A stretch of 64,000 bases of DNA from Ruoffia tabacinasalis. GTDB taxonomy: Bacteria > Bacillota > Bacilli > Lactobacillales > Aerococcaceae. The DNA lies in assembly GCF_005864045.1 (NCBI RefSeq), contig NZ_VBSP01000004.1:26583-90582 (forward strand), read 5' to 3'. Shown here piece after piece: positions 34,899 to 43,423 of the stretch (position 1 is its first letter; every line of letters starts with the position of its first letter). A program made the translations under genes and the position numbers. The notes under the pieces are model-generated. The model had not been told where the DNA came from and did no database searches. It worked only from the letters and a program-made list of their open reading frames with translations.

Positions 34899-34930
34899 CA
34901 TTCGGATTTATGAATGACGATTATCGAATG
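34899..34930. promoter_or_regulatory. Inverted repeat between the permease operon and the ATPase gene
   Basis: CATTCGGAT (34899-34907) faces ATCGAATG (34923-34930). It lies in the divergent promoter region and shares GCATTCGG with a site at 29938-29945 upstream of the LysR gene, so it may be a regulator site. A TATAAT at 34960-34965 may be the -10 of the ATPase gene. Confidence 0.4.
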
Positions 34931-35021
34931 AGTTCGTCTCTTTGGCAAAATCCCTATGTTATAATACTCGCTGTATATAAAAGTGAAATTAACGTAGATA
35001 AAGAAGTATAGGAGTGAGTCA

Positions 35022-36725
35022 ATGTCTGAGATTTTGAAGGTCAACCAACTAGGCTTAAGCTTTGAAAGTGAAGACCAACAAGAGGAAGTATTAAAAAATA
35101 TTTCCTTTTCAGTAGAAAAAGGTGAAATTGTTGGGATTATCGGAGAATCAGGTAGTGGGAAAAGTATGACCGCTCGCTCGATTACTCAGTTATTACCTGA
35201 TAATGCGATGATTCATCCTGAGAGTGAGATTGAATTTAATGGGCAAAAACTTTTAGACATTAAACCAAAAGCATTAAGAAAAATATTAGGTGAAGAGATT
35301 GGGATGATTTTCCAAGATCCTTTAAGTTCGCTTAACCCAACGATGACTGTTGGAGATCAAGTGGTGGAAGTGATTGGCTTGCATCAACGGATGAGCAAAA
35401 AGCAAGCACGAGAAAAGACAATTGAATTGATGACATCCATTGGTATTAAAGATGCTCAAACACGCTTTAATCACTACCCACATGAGTTTTCGGGTGGGAT
35501 GAGACAAAGAATTATGATTGCGATTGCCTTAGCAGCGAATCCAAGTTTACTCATAGCGGATGAGCCAACGACGGCTTTAGATGTGACCATTCAAGCTCAA
35601 ATCTTAGCACTGATTAAAGAGTTACAAAAAGAATTGAACTTATCAGTGGTGCTGATTACACATGACTTCGGTGTTGTCGCTCAAATTTGTAGTCGAGTGA
35701 TTGTGATGCAAAAAGGTGAAATCGTTGAACAAGGTCCGATTGATGAGATATTTAATCACCCTCAACATCCATATACACGCCTATTGCTTGATGCTGTCCC
35801 AAGAATTGAAGAAGAAAAAAATACCCAAGAAAAAGATAAAGCTCAACCTTTAATATCGGTTGAGCAATTGGAACAAGTCTTTGATATTGGTAAAGGGAAG
35901 CAATTAAAGGCTGTCAATCAAGTTAATTTGGATATTTATAAAGGAGAGACTTTAGGGCTTGTAGGCGAGTCAGGTTCTGGAAAATCCACATTAGGGCGTG
36001 CCATCCTTCAATTATATAAACCAACGAGTGGACGAATTATCTTCCAAGGGTTTGATTTACAACAGTTAACCAAAGCTGAAATGTTGAAAGTCCGTAAAGA
36101 TATGCAAATAATCTTTCAAGATCCCTATGCATCATTAAACCCCAGAATGAAAGTCGAAGATATTATTGGAGAAGCTCTAGACACGCACGGTTTAGTAAAG
36201 AACTCGAAAGAAAGACGGGCGCGAGTGGAGGAATTGCTTCGCTTAGTTGAGCTCGATCCAAACTTTGCGACACGCTTCCCCCATGAGTTCTCAGGAGGGC
36301 AACGACAACGGATTGGGATTGCACGTGCGTTAGCTGTTGAGCCCGATTTTATTGTGGCTGATGAGCCTTTATCTGCCTTAGACGTGTCAATCCAAGCTCA
36401 AATTATTGAACTTTTAAAGAAATTACAAGACAAATTAGGTTTAACGTACTTATTTATTGCTCATGATTTAGCCGTCGTGAAACAAATTAGTGATCGTGTG
36501 GCTGTGATGAAACAAGGACAAATTGTAGAAGTTGCAGAAACGAATGAATTATACTCGAATCCGTTACACCCCTACACACAACAATTACTTCAAGCTGTTC
36601 CAAGGTTAGATGCACAGATGAAGTCGAAGGTGGTAGACTCTAATCCGCTAAAAGCGTGGCAACCAAATAAAGAAGTTGTAGCATTAAAAGAGGTAACTCC
36701 CGGACACTATGTAGCTAATTATTAA
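35022..36725 (+). CDS. Fused OppD-OppF peptide ABC transporter ATPase
   Basis: One 567-residue chain holds two complete ATPase domains. The OppD-like half (about 1-260) has Walker A GESGSGKS, signature [27 protein letters not shown] and [11 protein letters not shown]. The OppF-like half (about 280-540) has [36 protein letters not shown] and [10 protein letters not shown]. Each half ends with the [19 protein letters not shown] oligopeptide signature. Fused ATPases are known from YejF-type systems. It is divergent from the permease and binding-protein operon and is its obvious partner; no other permeases lie close by. Confidence 0.92.
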   Translation: MSEILKVNQLGLSFESEDQQEEVLKNISFSVEKGEIVGIIGESGSGKSMTARSITQLLPDNAMIHPESEIEFNGQKLLDIKPKALRKILGEEIGMIFQDPLSSLNPTMTVGDQVVEVIGLHQRMSKKQAREKTIELMTSIGIKDAQTRFNHYPHEFSGGMRQRIMIAIALAANPSLLIADEPTTALDVTIQAQILALIKELQKELNLSVVLITHDFGVVAQICSRVIVMQKGEIVEQGPIDEIFNHPQHPYTRLLLDAVPRIEEEKNTQEKDKAQPLISVEQLEQVFDIGKGKQLKAVNQVNLDIYKGETLGLVGESGSGKSTLGRAILQLYKPTSGRIIFQGFDLQQLTKAEMLKVRKDMQIIFQDPYASLNPRMKVEDIIGEALDTHGLVKNSKERRARVEELLRLVELDPNFATRFPHEFSGGQRQRIGIARALAVEPDFIVADEPLSALDVSIQAQIIELLKKLQDKLGLTYLFIAHDLAVVKQISDRVAVMKQGQIVEVAETNELYSNPLHPYTQQLLQAVPRLDAQMKSKVVDSNPLKAWQPNKEVVALKEVTPGHYVANY

Positions 36726-36838
36726 CATATGGCATACTTACTTATGAAGTAGGGATGTTTTTTATTAGGTGAATTAAACGCAATCAGGTAGGATTAAGTC
36801 ATAGAGAAGTTGTTTAAAGTTAGGAAGGAGCTAAAGTT

Positions 36839-37390
36839 ATGATTGAATTGTTGGAAGAGCTTGCTAGAGTAAATTACTCAGGTGCCCCTTTTCTGGTCGC
36901 TTACGGTATAACATGGTTAATATGCGGAGTATTATGGCAAAAAATCAAATTAAACTATGCAGCTATTGCCACTCTGTTTCAGGGAATGGTTGCTTTACCA
37001 ATCGCTTTACTCATTTTATATATTGTTGGTGCGTTTACCTTACGGCCGGATACGGGCATTTTAAATTCATTAAGTATTATCATTGCGATGAGTCAATTGT
37101 TAGCAATACCATTGTTGATTGCTATGTTCCAAAGAGAGCACTATACTATCATTCCTTTTATATTTAGCATCGTAGGTGCGGTTCATTTTCTAATGTATGC
37201 TTGGCTGTATCAAGAAGTTGCTTATATTATTATGCCGATTGTTCTATCAGTAATATTGGCCGTTATTTATGGTAAAAGTAAAGACAATCAATTAATAATA
37301 TCCGCTAAAAGTGCTGGGCTAGCTTGTTATGCAACCGGGGGGCTCTTATTGATGAATGCATTATACTTACTATCAGGATACATCATTTAA
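36839..37390 (+). CDS. Multi-pass membrane protein of unknown function (DUF7010-like)
   Basis: The 183-residue protein has about six membrane segments, beginning APFLVAYGITWLICGVL. It resembles small Firmicutes membrane proteins catalogued as DUF7010; this is from memory of the pattern and not certain. It has a GGAAGGAG site and is a single gene on the plus strand. No function is known. Confidence 0.6.
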   Translation: MIELLEELARVNYSGAPFLVAYGITWLICGVLWQKIKLNYAAIATLFQGMVALPIALLILYIVGAFTLRPDTGILNSLSIIIAMSQLLAIPLLIAMFQREHYTIIPFIFSIVGAVHFLMYAWLYQEVAYIIMPIVLSVILAVIYGKSKDNQLIISAKSAGLACYATGGLLLMNALYLLSGYII

Positions 37391-37499
37391 CTTGAGGAAG
37401 AGCAAGAAAGTGATGAGATGTGGATTTAAAAGAAAGTTCAAATCCATCCTCCAAGATTGAGAATATATCAAAAATTTGTTGAAAGGAGTAGGAATCACA

Positions 37500-38192
37500 A
37501 TGGATACTGAACAATTAATCACAGAGATGAAAGGCCACCGAACAGACGATGCCCAAGCAATGTCAGCGTACTTAAGAAATCAGTTTCCTTTTTTAGGTCT
37601 TAAAAGCGTGGCACGTCGGAATATAATAAAGCCGTATTTTAAAGAAGCTAAACAAGAAGCACGAGCACTGTCTAAAGTGAATCCAGATACACCTATTATC
37701 GATTGGAATTTCGTCCAAGAATGTTGGCAACAGGAGGAACGTGAATTCCAATATGTTGCCACTGACTATTTAAATGATATGCAAACGTATTTGAAAAAAG
37801 ACGATATCAATCATTTGAAAAAACTTATTACAACAAAGTCCTGGTGGGATTCTGTGGATGCTTTAGTGAAAAGAGTGGGCTATCTTCAAACACAGTATCC
37901 AGAGTTAAAAGAAACAATCATTGAATGGAGTGTATCAGATGATTTATGGTTGCGACGCGTAGCGATTATTCATCAATTAAGTATGAAGGAAGCAACCGAT
38001 ACTCAATTACTGACTCGAACGATTATGAATAATTTAGGAAGCAACGAATTCTTTATTAATAAAGCCATTGGTTGGGCATTACGTGATTATGCGCGAATAA
38101 ATGAAGAATGGGTCAAGAATTTTCTTAGGCAGTATCAGACCGAACTAGCTCCTTTATCAATTCGAGAAGCATCAAAACATATAAATATGTAG
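37500..38192 (+). CDS. DNA alkylation repair enzyme (AlkD family)
   Basis: The 230-residue protein is a HEAT-repeat (ALK-fold) DNA glycosylase relative. Family points are FPFLGLKSVARRNIIKP, WQQEEREFQYVATDYL, TKSWWDSVDALVKRVGYL, DDLWLRRVAIIHQL and FFINKAIGWALRDYAR. Members excise N3- and N7-alkylated purines. The frame opens at TTG 37476, but ATG 37500 starts where relatives do. It is a single gene, ending in a bidirectional terminator. Confidence 0.88.
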   Translation: MDTEQLITEMKGHRTDDAQAMSAYLRNQFPFLGLKSVARRNIIKPYFKEAKQEARALSKVNPDTPIIDWNFVQECWQQEEREFQYVATDYLNDMQTYLKKDDINHLKKLITTKSWWDSVDALVKRVGYLQTQYPELKETIIEWSVSDDLWLRRVAIIHQLSMKEATDTQLLTRTIMNNLGSNEFFINKAIGWALRDYARINEEWVKNFLRQYQTELAPLSIREASKHINM

Positions 38193-38193
38193 A

Positions 38194-38231
38194 CAACAAA
38201 AGACGTAGATTTTCATCTACGTCTTTTGTTG
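38194..38231 (+). terminator. Bidirectional terminator
   Basis: A 17-bp perfect stem (38194-38210 with 38215-38231) containing AAAAGACGTAGAT and its complement lies between converging genes. Confidence 0.9.
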
Positions 38232-38232
38232 A

Positions 38233-38979
38233 TTAAAAAATATTCTTCTTCTCGAACGCATTATCTTGAGGATTGTAACCTAAATTGACTCTTGCTTCTT
38301 CATTAGATAGGCGAGTAAATGTGTTATTAGAGACTCCATTAATAATTAAGAAGGGTTCTTTTAATTCTGCTTCGATACAGCCATCTATGAGACGATTCAT
38401 ATCTTCTTTAGATAAGTACATCGCCATGCCGTACTCATCAACTTCTTCATCTAATTCTTCGTCGCTCGCTTTATAATCAGCAATCCGGACCGCAATGGAT
38501 TCAATGCCATTTGAATAAGCATGGTAAGCAGCTAAACCTTCTAAGTATGCTTTAGATACGCCATATAAGTTAGCAGGACGGATTGGATCCGTGGTCTTGA
38601 CTTCAACCCCGTTTGGATAACCATCAACGATATGGATAGAACTAGCGACAATGATGCGCTTCAAGTCTTTCGCTTTAGTCGCTTCATTATATAAGTTATG
38701 TGGGATTTTGTAGTTTAAATCTAATAAACTGTCATAAAAATCAGCCTCTTGATCAGCTTCACCAGCCAATTGAATGACATATTCGATGCCATCTAGTAAG
38801 CCGTTCCAATTTTCAGGTTCAAGTAAATCGCGTTTAACAATGGTTGCTTTATTTTGAATATCATCAGGAAGGTCAGAAAAATCACGTCCGACTAAAGTAA
38901 GCGCGTGTTTAGTAATAAGGTGCTTTGCTAATTCGACACCAATGGTACCTGTTGCTCCAGTTATGAGTATCTTTGCCAT
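38233..38979 (-). CDS. NAD(P)-dependent epimerase/dehydratase family protein
   Basis: This is an extended short-chain dehydrogenase of 248 residues. It has the NAD-binding GATGTIG (8-14), VIQLAGEAD, VASSIHIVDGYPNG and the active-site pair YGVSKAYLEGL (Tyr, Lys). The length and pattern are near uronate dehydrogenase-like and sugar epimerase proteins, but the substrate cannot be told. ATG 38979 follows AAAAGGAGA; the open frame extending to 39303 is not coding upstream of it. Confidence 0.85.
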   Translation of the reverse strand: MAKILITGATGTIGVELAKHLITKHALTLVGRDFSDLPDDIQNKATIVKRDLLEPENWNGLLDGIEYVIQLAGEADQEADFYDSLLDLNYKIPHNLYNEATKAKDLKRIIVASSIHIVDGYPNGVEVKTTDPIRPANLYGVSKAYLEGLAAYHAYSNGIESIAVRIADYKASDEELDEEVDEYGMAMYLSKEDMNRLIDGCIEAELKEPFLIINGVSNNTFTRLSNEEARVNLGYNPQDNAFEKKNIF

Positions 38980-39218
38980 AGTATTGTCTCCTTTTATTAT
39001 ATTGTTACTTAAGATTACGTTTATAGTGCAAAAAATACAATTAAAAACACTTGCGAAGAAAAGAATATTGTACAATTTGTTTATAAAAAAGTAATGAAAG
39101 ATTCGAATCCATTTGCAAAATGACTTCCATGGTGTAAAATCAAGAGTAATACAAAATGATATCGCTTTCCTATTACATGTATATAATAGAGTATTGAATA
39201 GAATTGAGGAGTGATGAG

Positions 39219-40031
39219 ATGAATCTAGTAATACCCAAAGAAATCCGAAAATATATTGATAACCAGAATTTTCAAATTGATTTGATAGGTAAATCGAAGG
39301 CAAAGAAAATGATTTTAGATGATTGCGTTCTTAAGATAGAATCATCTTCTGATGAAGTTAAAAACGAAGTGCTAATGCTTAATTGGTGGAATAATTATCA
39401 TCTACCAGTACCTGAAATTTTAGAAAATATTCAAGTCGAAGGAATAAACTACTTATTAATGGAGAAATTAAAAGGAGATCCGTCTTATGAAGTCATTGTC
39501 AGACGATCGACTGAGGATTTAATTGAGTTGTTAGCTGATAGTCTTAAGTTACTTTGGAATGTGGATATAACACATTGCCCCAGTTCACAATTGTTAGAAG
39601 ACAAGTTAGCAGCAGCAAAAGAGCGTGTAGAAAAGAACTTGGTTGATGTGAATGATGCTGAGGAAGGAACGTTTGGTGAAGATGGATTCAATAGCCCAGA
39701 GGCATTATGGGATTGGTTGGATAATAATCGTCCTGAAGAAGAGAAATTAGTATTGTCTCATGGAGATTTTAGTTTACCTAATCTAATTGCTAGTGGTTCC
39801 TACTTAACAGGCTTTATTGACCTTGGGCAAAGTGGTGTATCAGATATCTACCAAGATATTGCTTTATGTTACCGAAGCTTATTGGATAATCTTCGTGGTA
39901 AATTCGGTGTACTAAGAACCTATACTGAATACGAAGTTGAAAATTACGGGAAGTTGTTCTTCCAAAAAATAGGGATAGAGCCTGATTGGGATAAGATTAA
40001 GTATTATATCTTGTTGGATGAGTTGTTTTAA
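39219..40031 (+). CDS. Aminoglycoside 3'-phosphotransferase-like kinase
   Basis: The 270-residue protein has the APH fold. Visible are an N-terminal nucleotide-binding lobe, the catalytic loop LSHGDFSLPNLIASG (Asp and Asn), the metal-binding GFIDLGQSGVSD and the APH(3') closing segment DIALCYRSLLDNLRGKFG. This pattern matches kanamycin-type APH(3'), so low-level aminoglycoside resistance is possible, although many chromosomal homologues are uncharacterised kinases. ATG 39219 follows GAGGAG with seven bases between; the TTG at 39204 overlaps that site. It is a single gene. Confidence 0.83.
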   Translation: MNLVIPKEIRKYIDNQNFQIDLIGKSKAKKMILDDCVLKIESSSDEVKNEVLMLNWWNNYHLPVPEILENIQVEGINYLLMEKLKGDPSYEVIVRRSTEDLIELLADSLKLLWNVDITHCPSSQLLEDKLAAAKERVEKNLVDVNDAEEGTFGEDGFNSPEALWDWLDNNRPEEEKLVLSHGDFSLPNLIASGSYLTGFIDLGQSGVSDIYQDIALCYRSLLDNLRGKFGVLRTYTEYEVENYGKLFFQKIGIEPDWDKIKYYILLDELF

Positions 40032-40093
40032 TTAAGTTTGATAATGATGAAAATTAGTATCGGCCTAGTTTTCATCATTATACAATAAGAGTT

Positions 40094-40130
40094 AAAAAAG
40101 GGGCTAGTTCATCAGTACTGGCCCCTTTTT
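40094..40130 (+). terminator. Bidirectional terminator
   Basis: AAAAAAGGGGC (40094-40104) pairs with GCCCCTTTTT (40121-40130), with a partly paired loop containing CAGTACTG. Confidence 0.85.
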
Positions 40131-40133
40131 AAG

Positions 40134-40478
40134 TTATTTCTTAATCTTGAAGTGATCAAAATAACCTTCCTGCCATAGAATGAGTAATCCACCTAAAATC
40201 ATAATGGTAAATGACGTTTGATAAAGCACAAAACTAATTGCCAAAGTAATTAAGAACCATTTTATATCTTTCTTGAAGGGATAAAAGCCCAAGTATTTAA
40301 CGGTGACATTTGTTAAATAATTCAAAGTGATGTAGCGAACTGTGATGACAACAAACGGGAATAAAATTGCTTGAAAAAAATTGTGTGGCGCAATAAGAAA
40401 AAAGATAAGAGCGACAATACTATTGTAAAGCCAGAATTTTCGAGGCGTTTTTGCAATAAATTTATTAATCTTTTCCAT
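40134..40478 (-). CDS. Small membrane protein of unknown function
   Basis: The 114-residue product has three to four membrane segments (about 20-55 and 78-105) and basic ends. ATG 40478 follows AAGGAG by eight bases; an in-frame GTG three codons earlier overlaps that site. No family is recognised. It is a single gene converging on the kinase gene. Confidence 0.65.
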   Translation of the reverse strand: MEKINKFIAKTPRKFWLYNSIVALIFFLIAPHNFFQAILFPFVVITVRYITLNYLTNVTVKYLGFYPFKKDIKWFLITLAISFVLYQTSFTIMILGGLLILWQEGYFDHFKIKK

Positions 40479-40589
40479 CTGAATCACTCCTTATAATACC
40501 ATTTTAGTCAATTCAAACGTGTACGACATTGGTCTAAAGTATGAAGAATGGATAAACAGGAAAAATAATACTGCATCATCTGCCATACT

Positions 40590-40680
40590 AAAACTAGCGA
40601 AAATTTAAAACTACTTTGGAATGTATTCATTGGGAAAAAATTAGAGTCGGATTAGGATGAGTTGGTTTTAGTAGACGAAT
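40590..40680 (+). pseudogene. Possible remnant of a second APH-like kinase gene
   Basis: At 40599-40625 one frame reads ENLKLLWNV, closely matching DSLKLLWNV of the intact kinase gene (39538-39564). The frame then meets a stop. This short match may be debris of a duplicated copy. The rest of the gap 40479-40706 shows nothing else. Confidence 0.3.
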
Positions 40681-40706
40681 GACTAAGCTGGTTTGAGGGG
40701 ATTATA

Positions 40707-40983
40707 ATGAGTAAAATAAGAGACTTGATAAATAAGGATATTGCTCAGAATCCGCATTTTAAAAGAAGAGTATAGAAAAGAAAGTATCAGATTAGATATC
40801 GCCGTTAAAGTTATGCAACTAAGAGAGTCACAGCATATGACACAAAAAGAATTTGCTGAAAAGACGGGGAAGATCCAATCGGTTATTGCATGAATTGAAA
40901 ATGGAAACTTAAATGTCACGATTCAAACTCTCGATGAATTAGCAAAAAAGAGTGGTAAAGAGTTAGTAATTGGCTTTAAATAA
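40707..40983 (+). pseudogene. Broken XRE/HigA-type antitoxin gene
   Basis: From ATG 40707 the frame reads MSKIRDLINKDIAQNPHFKR and stops at TAG 40773. A one-base shift in the TTTTAAAA run near 40757-40764 restores EEYRKESIRLDIAVKVMQLR, then a helix-turn-helix, MTQKEFAEKTGK and SVIA. That is interrupted by a TGA at 40891 (probably from CGA), and then continues IENGNLNVTIQTLDELAKK to the TAA at 40981. Intact relatives are about 90-residue antitoxins paired with RelE/HigB-like toxins. No toxin gene remains beside it. Confidence 0.8.
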
Positions 40984-41032
40984 AGAAAAGAAGGAAAATG
41001 AGTCATCAGTTTTCCTTCTTTTTGTCTTGGTG

Positions 41033-41746
41033 CTATATAAATTGCAACAAAGCTTTTTCAACCAAGTCTTTTTTATTATTGCTAATGGGAATAGACTTAT
41101 CATCGGTCATTATAAGACGGGATCCTTCTCTTCTTATAATCTTATTAACATTGATAGTAAAAGATCGATGGCAAGAGACAAAGTGAGGATAATCAACAAG
41201 TCTGTTGTTTAGTGTAGTCATTTTTTCGTAAAATGAATCAGTGTGGTTTGTACTTACTAACTTAATTTTCCGATTCATGCTCTCAAAATAGAGGATGTCA
41301 TCTAAGCGAATTGATTTCTTTATTCCATGTTGAGAGTACTGGAAATATACATGTTCAGAGTTCAGAAGGTTATAAACTCTTGTGAGCGTGTTGTAAAGAG
41401 CATCAAAATTAATCGGCTTAGAAATAAACCCAGAAGGACGAACTTCAAACAAATCACGTTCATAACCATTTGTACCTGTTACAAAAATAATTTCAGTTGT
41501 ATAATCATTTAAAGCATTACGAATATACTTTGCTACTGATAAGCCGTCCATAGGAATCATTTCAATATCTAATAAGATAATCCGTTTTTTTGGTTGAGCA
41601 TATTGCAAGTATTCGATTAGGCTTTCGCCTGTCAAAAAACTTTTAACTGTAACATTTAAGTTTTTAATAATAATTTGATCCAGTATATATTTACTTAAGC
41701 ACTCTGTAATAAATTCCTGATCATCACAAATTAATATTTCGACCAT
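41033..41746 (-). CDS. agrA: Response regulator of the LytTR type (AgrA-like)
   Basis: This two-domain regulator of 237 residues has an N-terminal receiver (Asp8, Asp9, phosphoacceptor Asp60 in ILLDIEM, Lys in FISKPINF) and a C-terminal LytTR DNA-binding domain (about 135-237, with DILYFESMNRKI and FVSCHRSFTINVNKI). ATG 41746 follows GGAGGGTG. It lies 23 bp downstream of the kinase gene and is co-transcribed with it. By architecture and neighbours it is AgrA/FsrA-like; LytTR repeats lie in the agrC-agrD gap. Confidence 0.9.
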   Translation of the reverse strand: MVEILICDDQEFITECLSKYILDQIIIKNLNVTVKSFLTGESLIEYLQYAQPKKRIILLDIEMIPMDGLSVAKYIRNALNDYTTEIIFVTGTNGYERDLFEVRPSGFISKPINFDALYNTLTRVYNLLNSEHVYFQYSQHGIKKSIRLDDILYFESMNRKIKLVSTNHTDSFYEKMTTLNNRLVDYPHFVSCHRSFTINVNKIIRREGSRLIMTDDKSIPISNNKKDLVEKALLQFI

Positions 41747-41769
41747 AAACACCCTCCTAATTTTCAAAT

Positions 41770-43050
41770 CTATTCAACAACAGGTTCGAATAAAAGTATT
41801 TTAATTGAAAACGAATCATGTGTGTAGTGAATATCATGCATTCCATCATATTTATTAACAATTTTTTGAACACTCGATAAGCCAAATCCATGTATATTAT
41901 TATTTCTTTTCCGTGACAAAATTCGCTCGCCCTGCTTATCGACCTCACCATCAAAAGAATTGGAGATCCTTAATTTAAGCTGATTTGATTCAAATAGTAG
42001 TTTGATATCAATGAATCGATTTTCTTGGATAGTCAAGCAGCCTTCTATTGCATTATCAAGTAAATTACCTAACAGCACAGCTAAATCAATGCTATCAATT
42101 TTAATTTTCTTCGGTATCCATATTTCAGTTGTTAAATTGATACTTTCAGTAGATGCAGGTTGAAGTTTAGTGTTAATAATACTGTCTATGGCAATATGCC
42201 CTGTCTTGCTTATTGGTTCTTTAAGTGGTTCTGGAACGATATCGAAAATAATATCTTGTAATTCTCTGTTAGGGTATTGATCAACAAACCCATACAGAGG
42301 CGTTAATCGGTTAGCCAAATCATGACGAAATTCACGCCATTCTTCATCATGAGACTTTATCATCTTTAATTGATTAGCGTAATCTAATTGTTCTTGTTTG
42401 AAATTTTGTTGTTCGCTTAATAAATTAAAACTTCTTGAAAGAGCATCATATAATTCAAATAAAATGACATTAATTAATATAAAAAATAGAGCTAAGGTAA
42501 TGAATTGAAATTCGGAAATAGAGGAATCTTTAATAAAGATAAGGAAAACAATAGTTGTTAATAATGGAATGACTAATTGGCTAAAAGAAAGTAAACGATT
42601 ATTATAAATTGAAATAAAATTATATTTTCTTCGAATTAAGTATTTTACTAATACGTATTCTATTAAGTAGCTTAAGACTAGAGATGTGATATTTTGAAAA
42701 TTATACTGTTTTATTAAAGTAGGTGTTGGATTATTAAAAAGTGAAACAACTAATATTTCGATGCTTAATAAACAAGACACCAAAATAAAAACAGATAATA
42801 TTTTTTTTGATAAAACACCCTTAAACAAACTCAAAATTAAGCTAAAACTAGCTAGATTAGTTATAAGAGTGATATACGGTATTTGAATAAATAAGAAAGA
42901 AAAAGTAATAGCTAAATATGAAATCAACCAAATTAATAACTTATTGCTTATTGTCGCACTACTTTTACCGAACCATACAGTAAAGTATAACCATAATATG
43001 TAAAGATAAAAGGGATTAACAATTGCATAAAAAATATTAAAAAAATCCAA
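41770..43050 (-). CDS. agrC: Peptide-pheromone sensor histidine kinase (AgrC-like)
   Basis: The 426-residue kinase has an N-terminal sensor region of six to seven membrane segments (about 10-205) and a GHKL-type kinase domain. The phosphoacceptor is His243 in EFRHDLANRL. The N box is LLGNLLDNAIEG (Asn333) and the G box HGFGLSSVQKIV. There is no periplasmic sensor domain, which is typical for receptors of agr-type cyclic peptides. It is divergent from agrD-agrB and heads the agrC-agrA transcript. Confidence 0.9.
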   Translation of the reverse strand: MDFFNIFYAIVNPFYLYILWLYFTVWFGKSSATISNKLLIWLISYLAITFSFLFIQIPYITLITNLASFSLILSLFKGVLSKKILSVFILVSCLLSIEILVVSLFNNPTPTLIKQYNFQNITSLVLSYLIEYVLVKYLIRRKYNFISIYNNRLLSFSQLVIPLLTTIVFLIFIKDSSISEFQFITLALFFILINVILFELYDALSRSFNLLSEQQNFKQEQLDYANQLKMIKSHDEEWREFRHDLANRLTPLYGFVDQYPNRELQDIIFDIVPEPLKEPISKTGHIAIDSIINTKLQPASTESINLTTEIWIPKKIKIDSIDLAVLLGNLLDNAIEGCLTIQENRFIDIKLLFESNQLKLRISNSFDGEVDKQGERILSRKRNNNIHGFGLSSVQKIVNKYDGMHDIHYTHDSFSIKILLFEPVVE

Positions 43051-43163
43051 GTAGCACCACCTAATTAGTTTATGAATTCAACTCTCATTAGAATAAAATT
43101 AAGTATAACATTTAAAATTCAAAAAATGATATTAAATATGATAAGACACAATAAAACTTTTCT

Positions 43164-43219
43164 ATTACAATTTATAGGGTTTTCATTACAACTTTACTGA
43201 TTATTGATAAAAGTATTAT
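43164..43219 (+). promoter_or_regulatory. Candidate AgrA (LytTR) direct repeats and agrD promoter
   Basis: ATTACAA occurs at 43164 and 43185, exactly 21 bp apart (two helix turns), each followed by a T-rich stretch (ATTACAATTTA, ATTACAACTTTA). LytTR regulators bind 9-bp direct repeats with this period. They sit just before the expected -35 of a promoter with -10 TATTAT (43214-43219) that lacks a good -35, as in AgrA-activated promoters. Confidence 0.6.
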
Positions 43220-43246
43220 ATAGTGAAATAGAGGGAAGAATGATAG

Positions 43247-43423
43247 TTGGTTAATTTCAAAAAAAAATTCGGTAAGTTATTGTATAACTCACTAATAGGA
43301 TTAGTGAGTTGGAATGTAGTGAGTCAAAGAAGTTTGATGTTTATTTATCAATTCAAAGCGAGTCAGGATATAAGAGACTATGTTAAAAAGAAAAATTATC
43401 AACAAGACAATATTAATGATTGA
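43247..43423 (+). CDS. agrD: AgrD-like autoinducer peptide precursor, serine-containing core
   Basis: This 58-residue reading frame overlaps the start of agrB by 44 bp in another frame. It has the three parts of AgrD: a basic amphipathic leader (MVNFKKKFGKLLYNSLIGLV), a core RSLMFI and a charged tail (YQFKASQDIRDYVKKK). The core aligns with the Listeria AgrD core CFMFV followed by YEPKS, with Ser29 replacing the ring-forming Cys. A serine would make a lactone, as in Enterococcus faecalis FsrD. The start is a TTG with GAGGGA ten bases upstream; the ATG at 43241 is dead after four codons. The position between agrC and agrB supports the call strongly. Confidence 0.82.
   Translation: MVNFKKKFGKLLYNSLIGLVSWNVVSQRSLMFIYQFKASQDIRDYVKKKNYQQDNIND

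Noticed and set aside
38980..39303. N-terminal extension of the epimerase frame
   Set aside because: The Rossmann start MAKILITGATG has a good ribosome binding site at 38979; upstream residues are non-coding in composition and overlap the divergent promoter region.
43241..43255. ATG at 43241 as start of a peptide gene
   Set aside because: It meets a stop after four codons; the TTG at 43247 in another frame gives the AgrD-like product.
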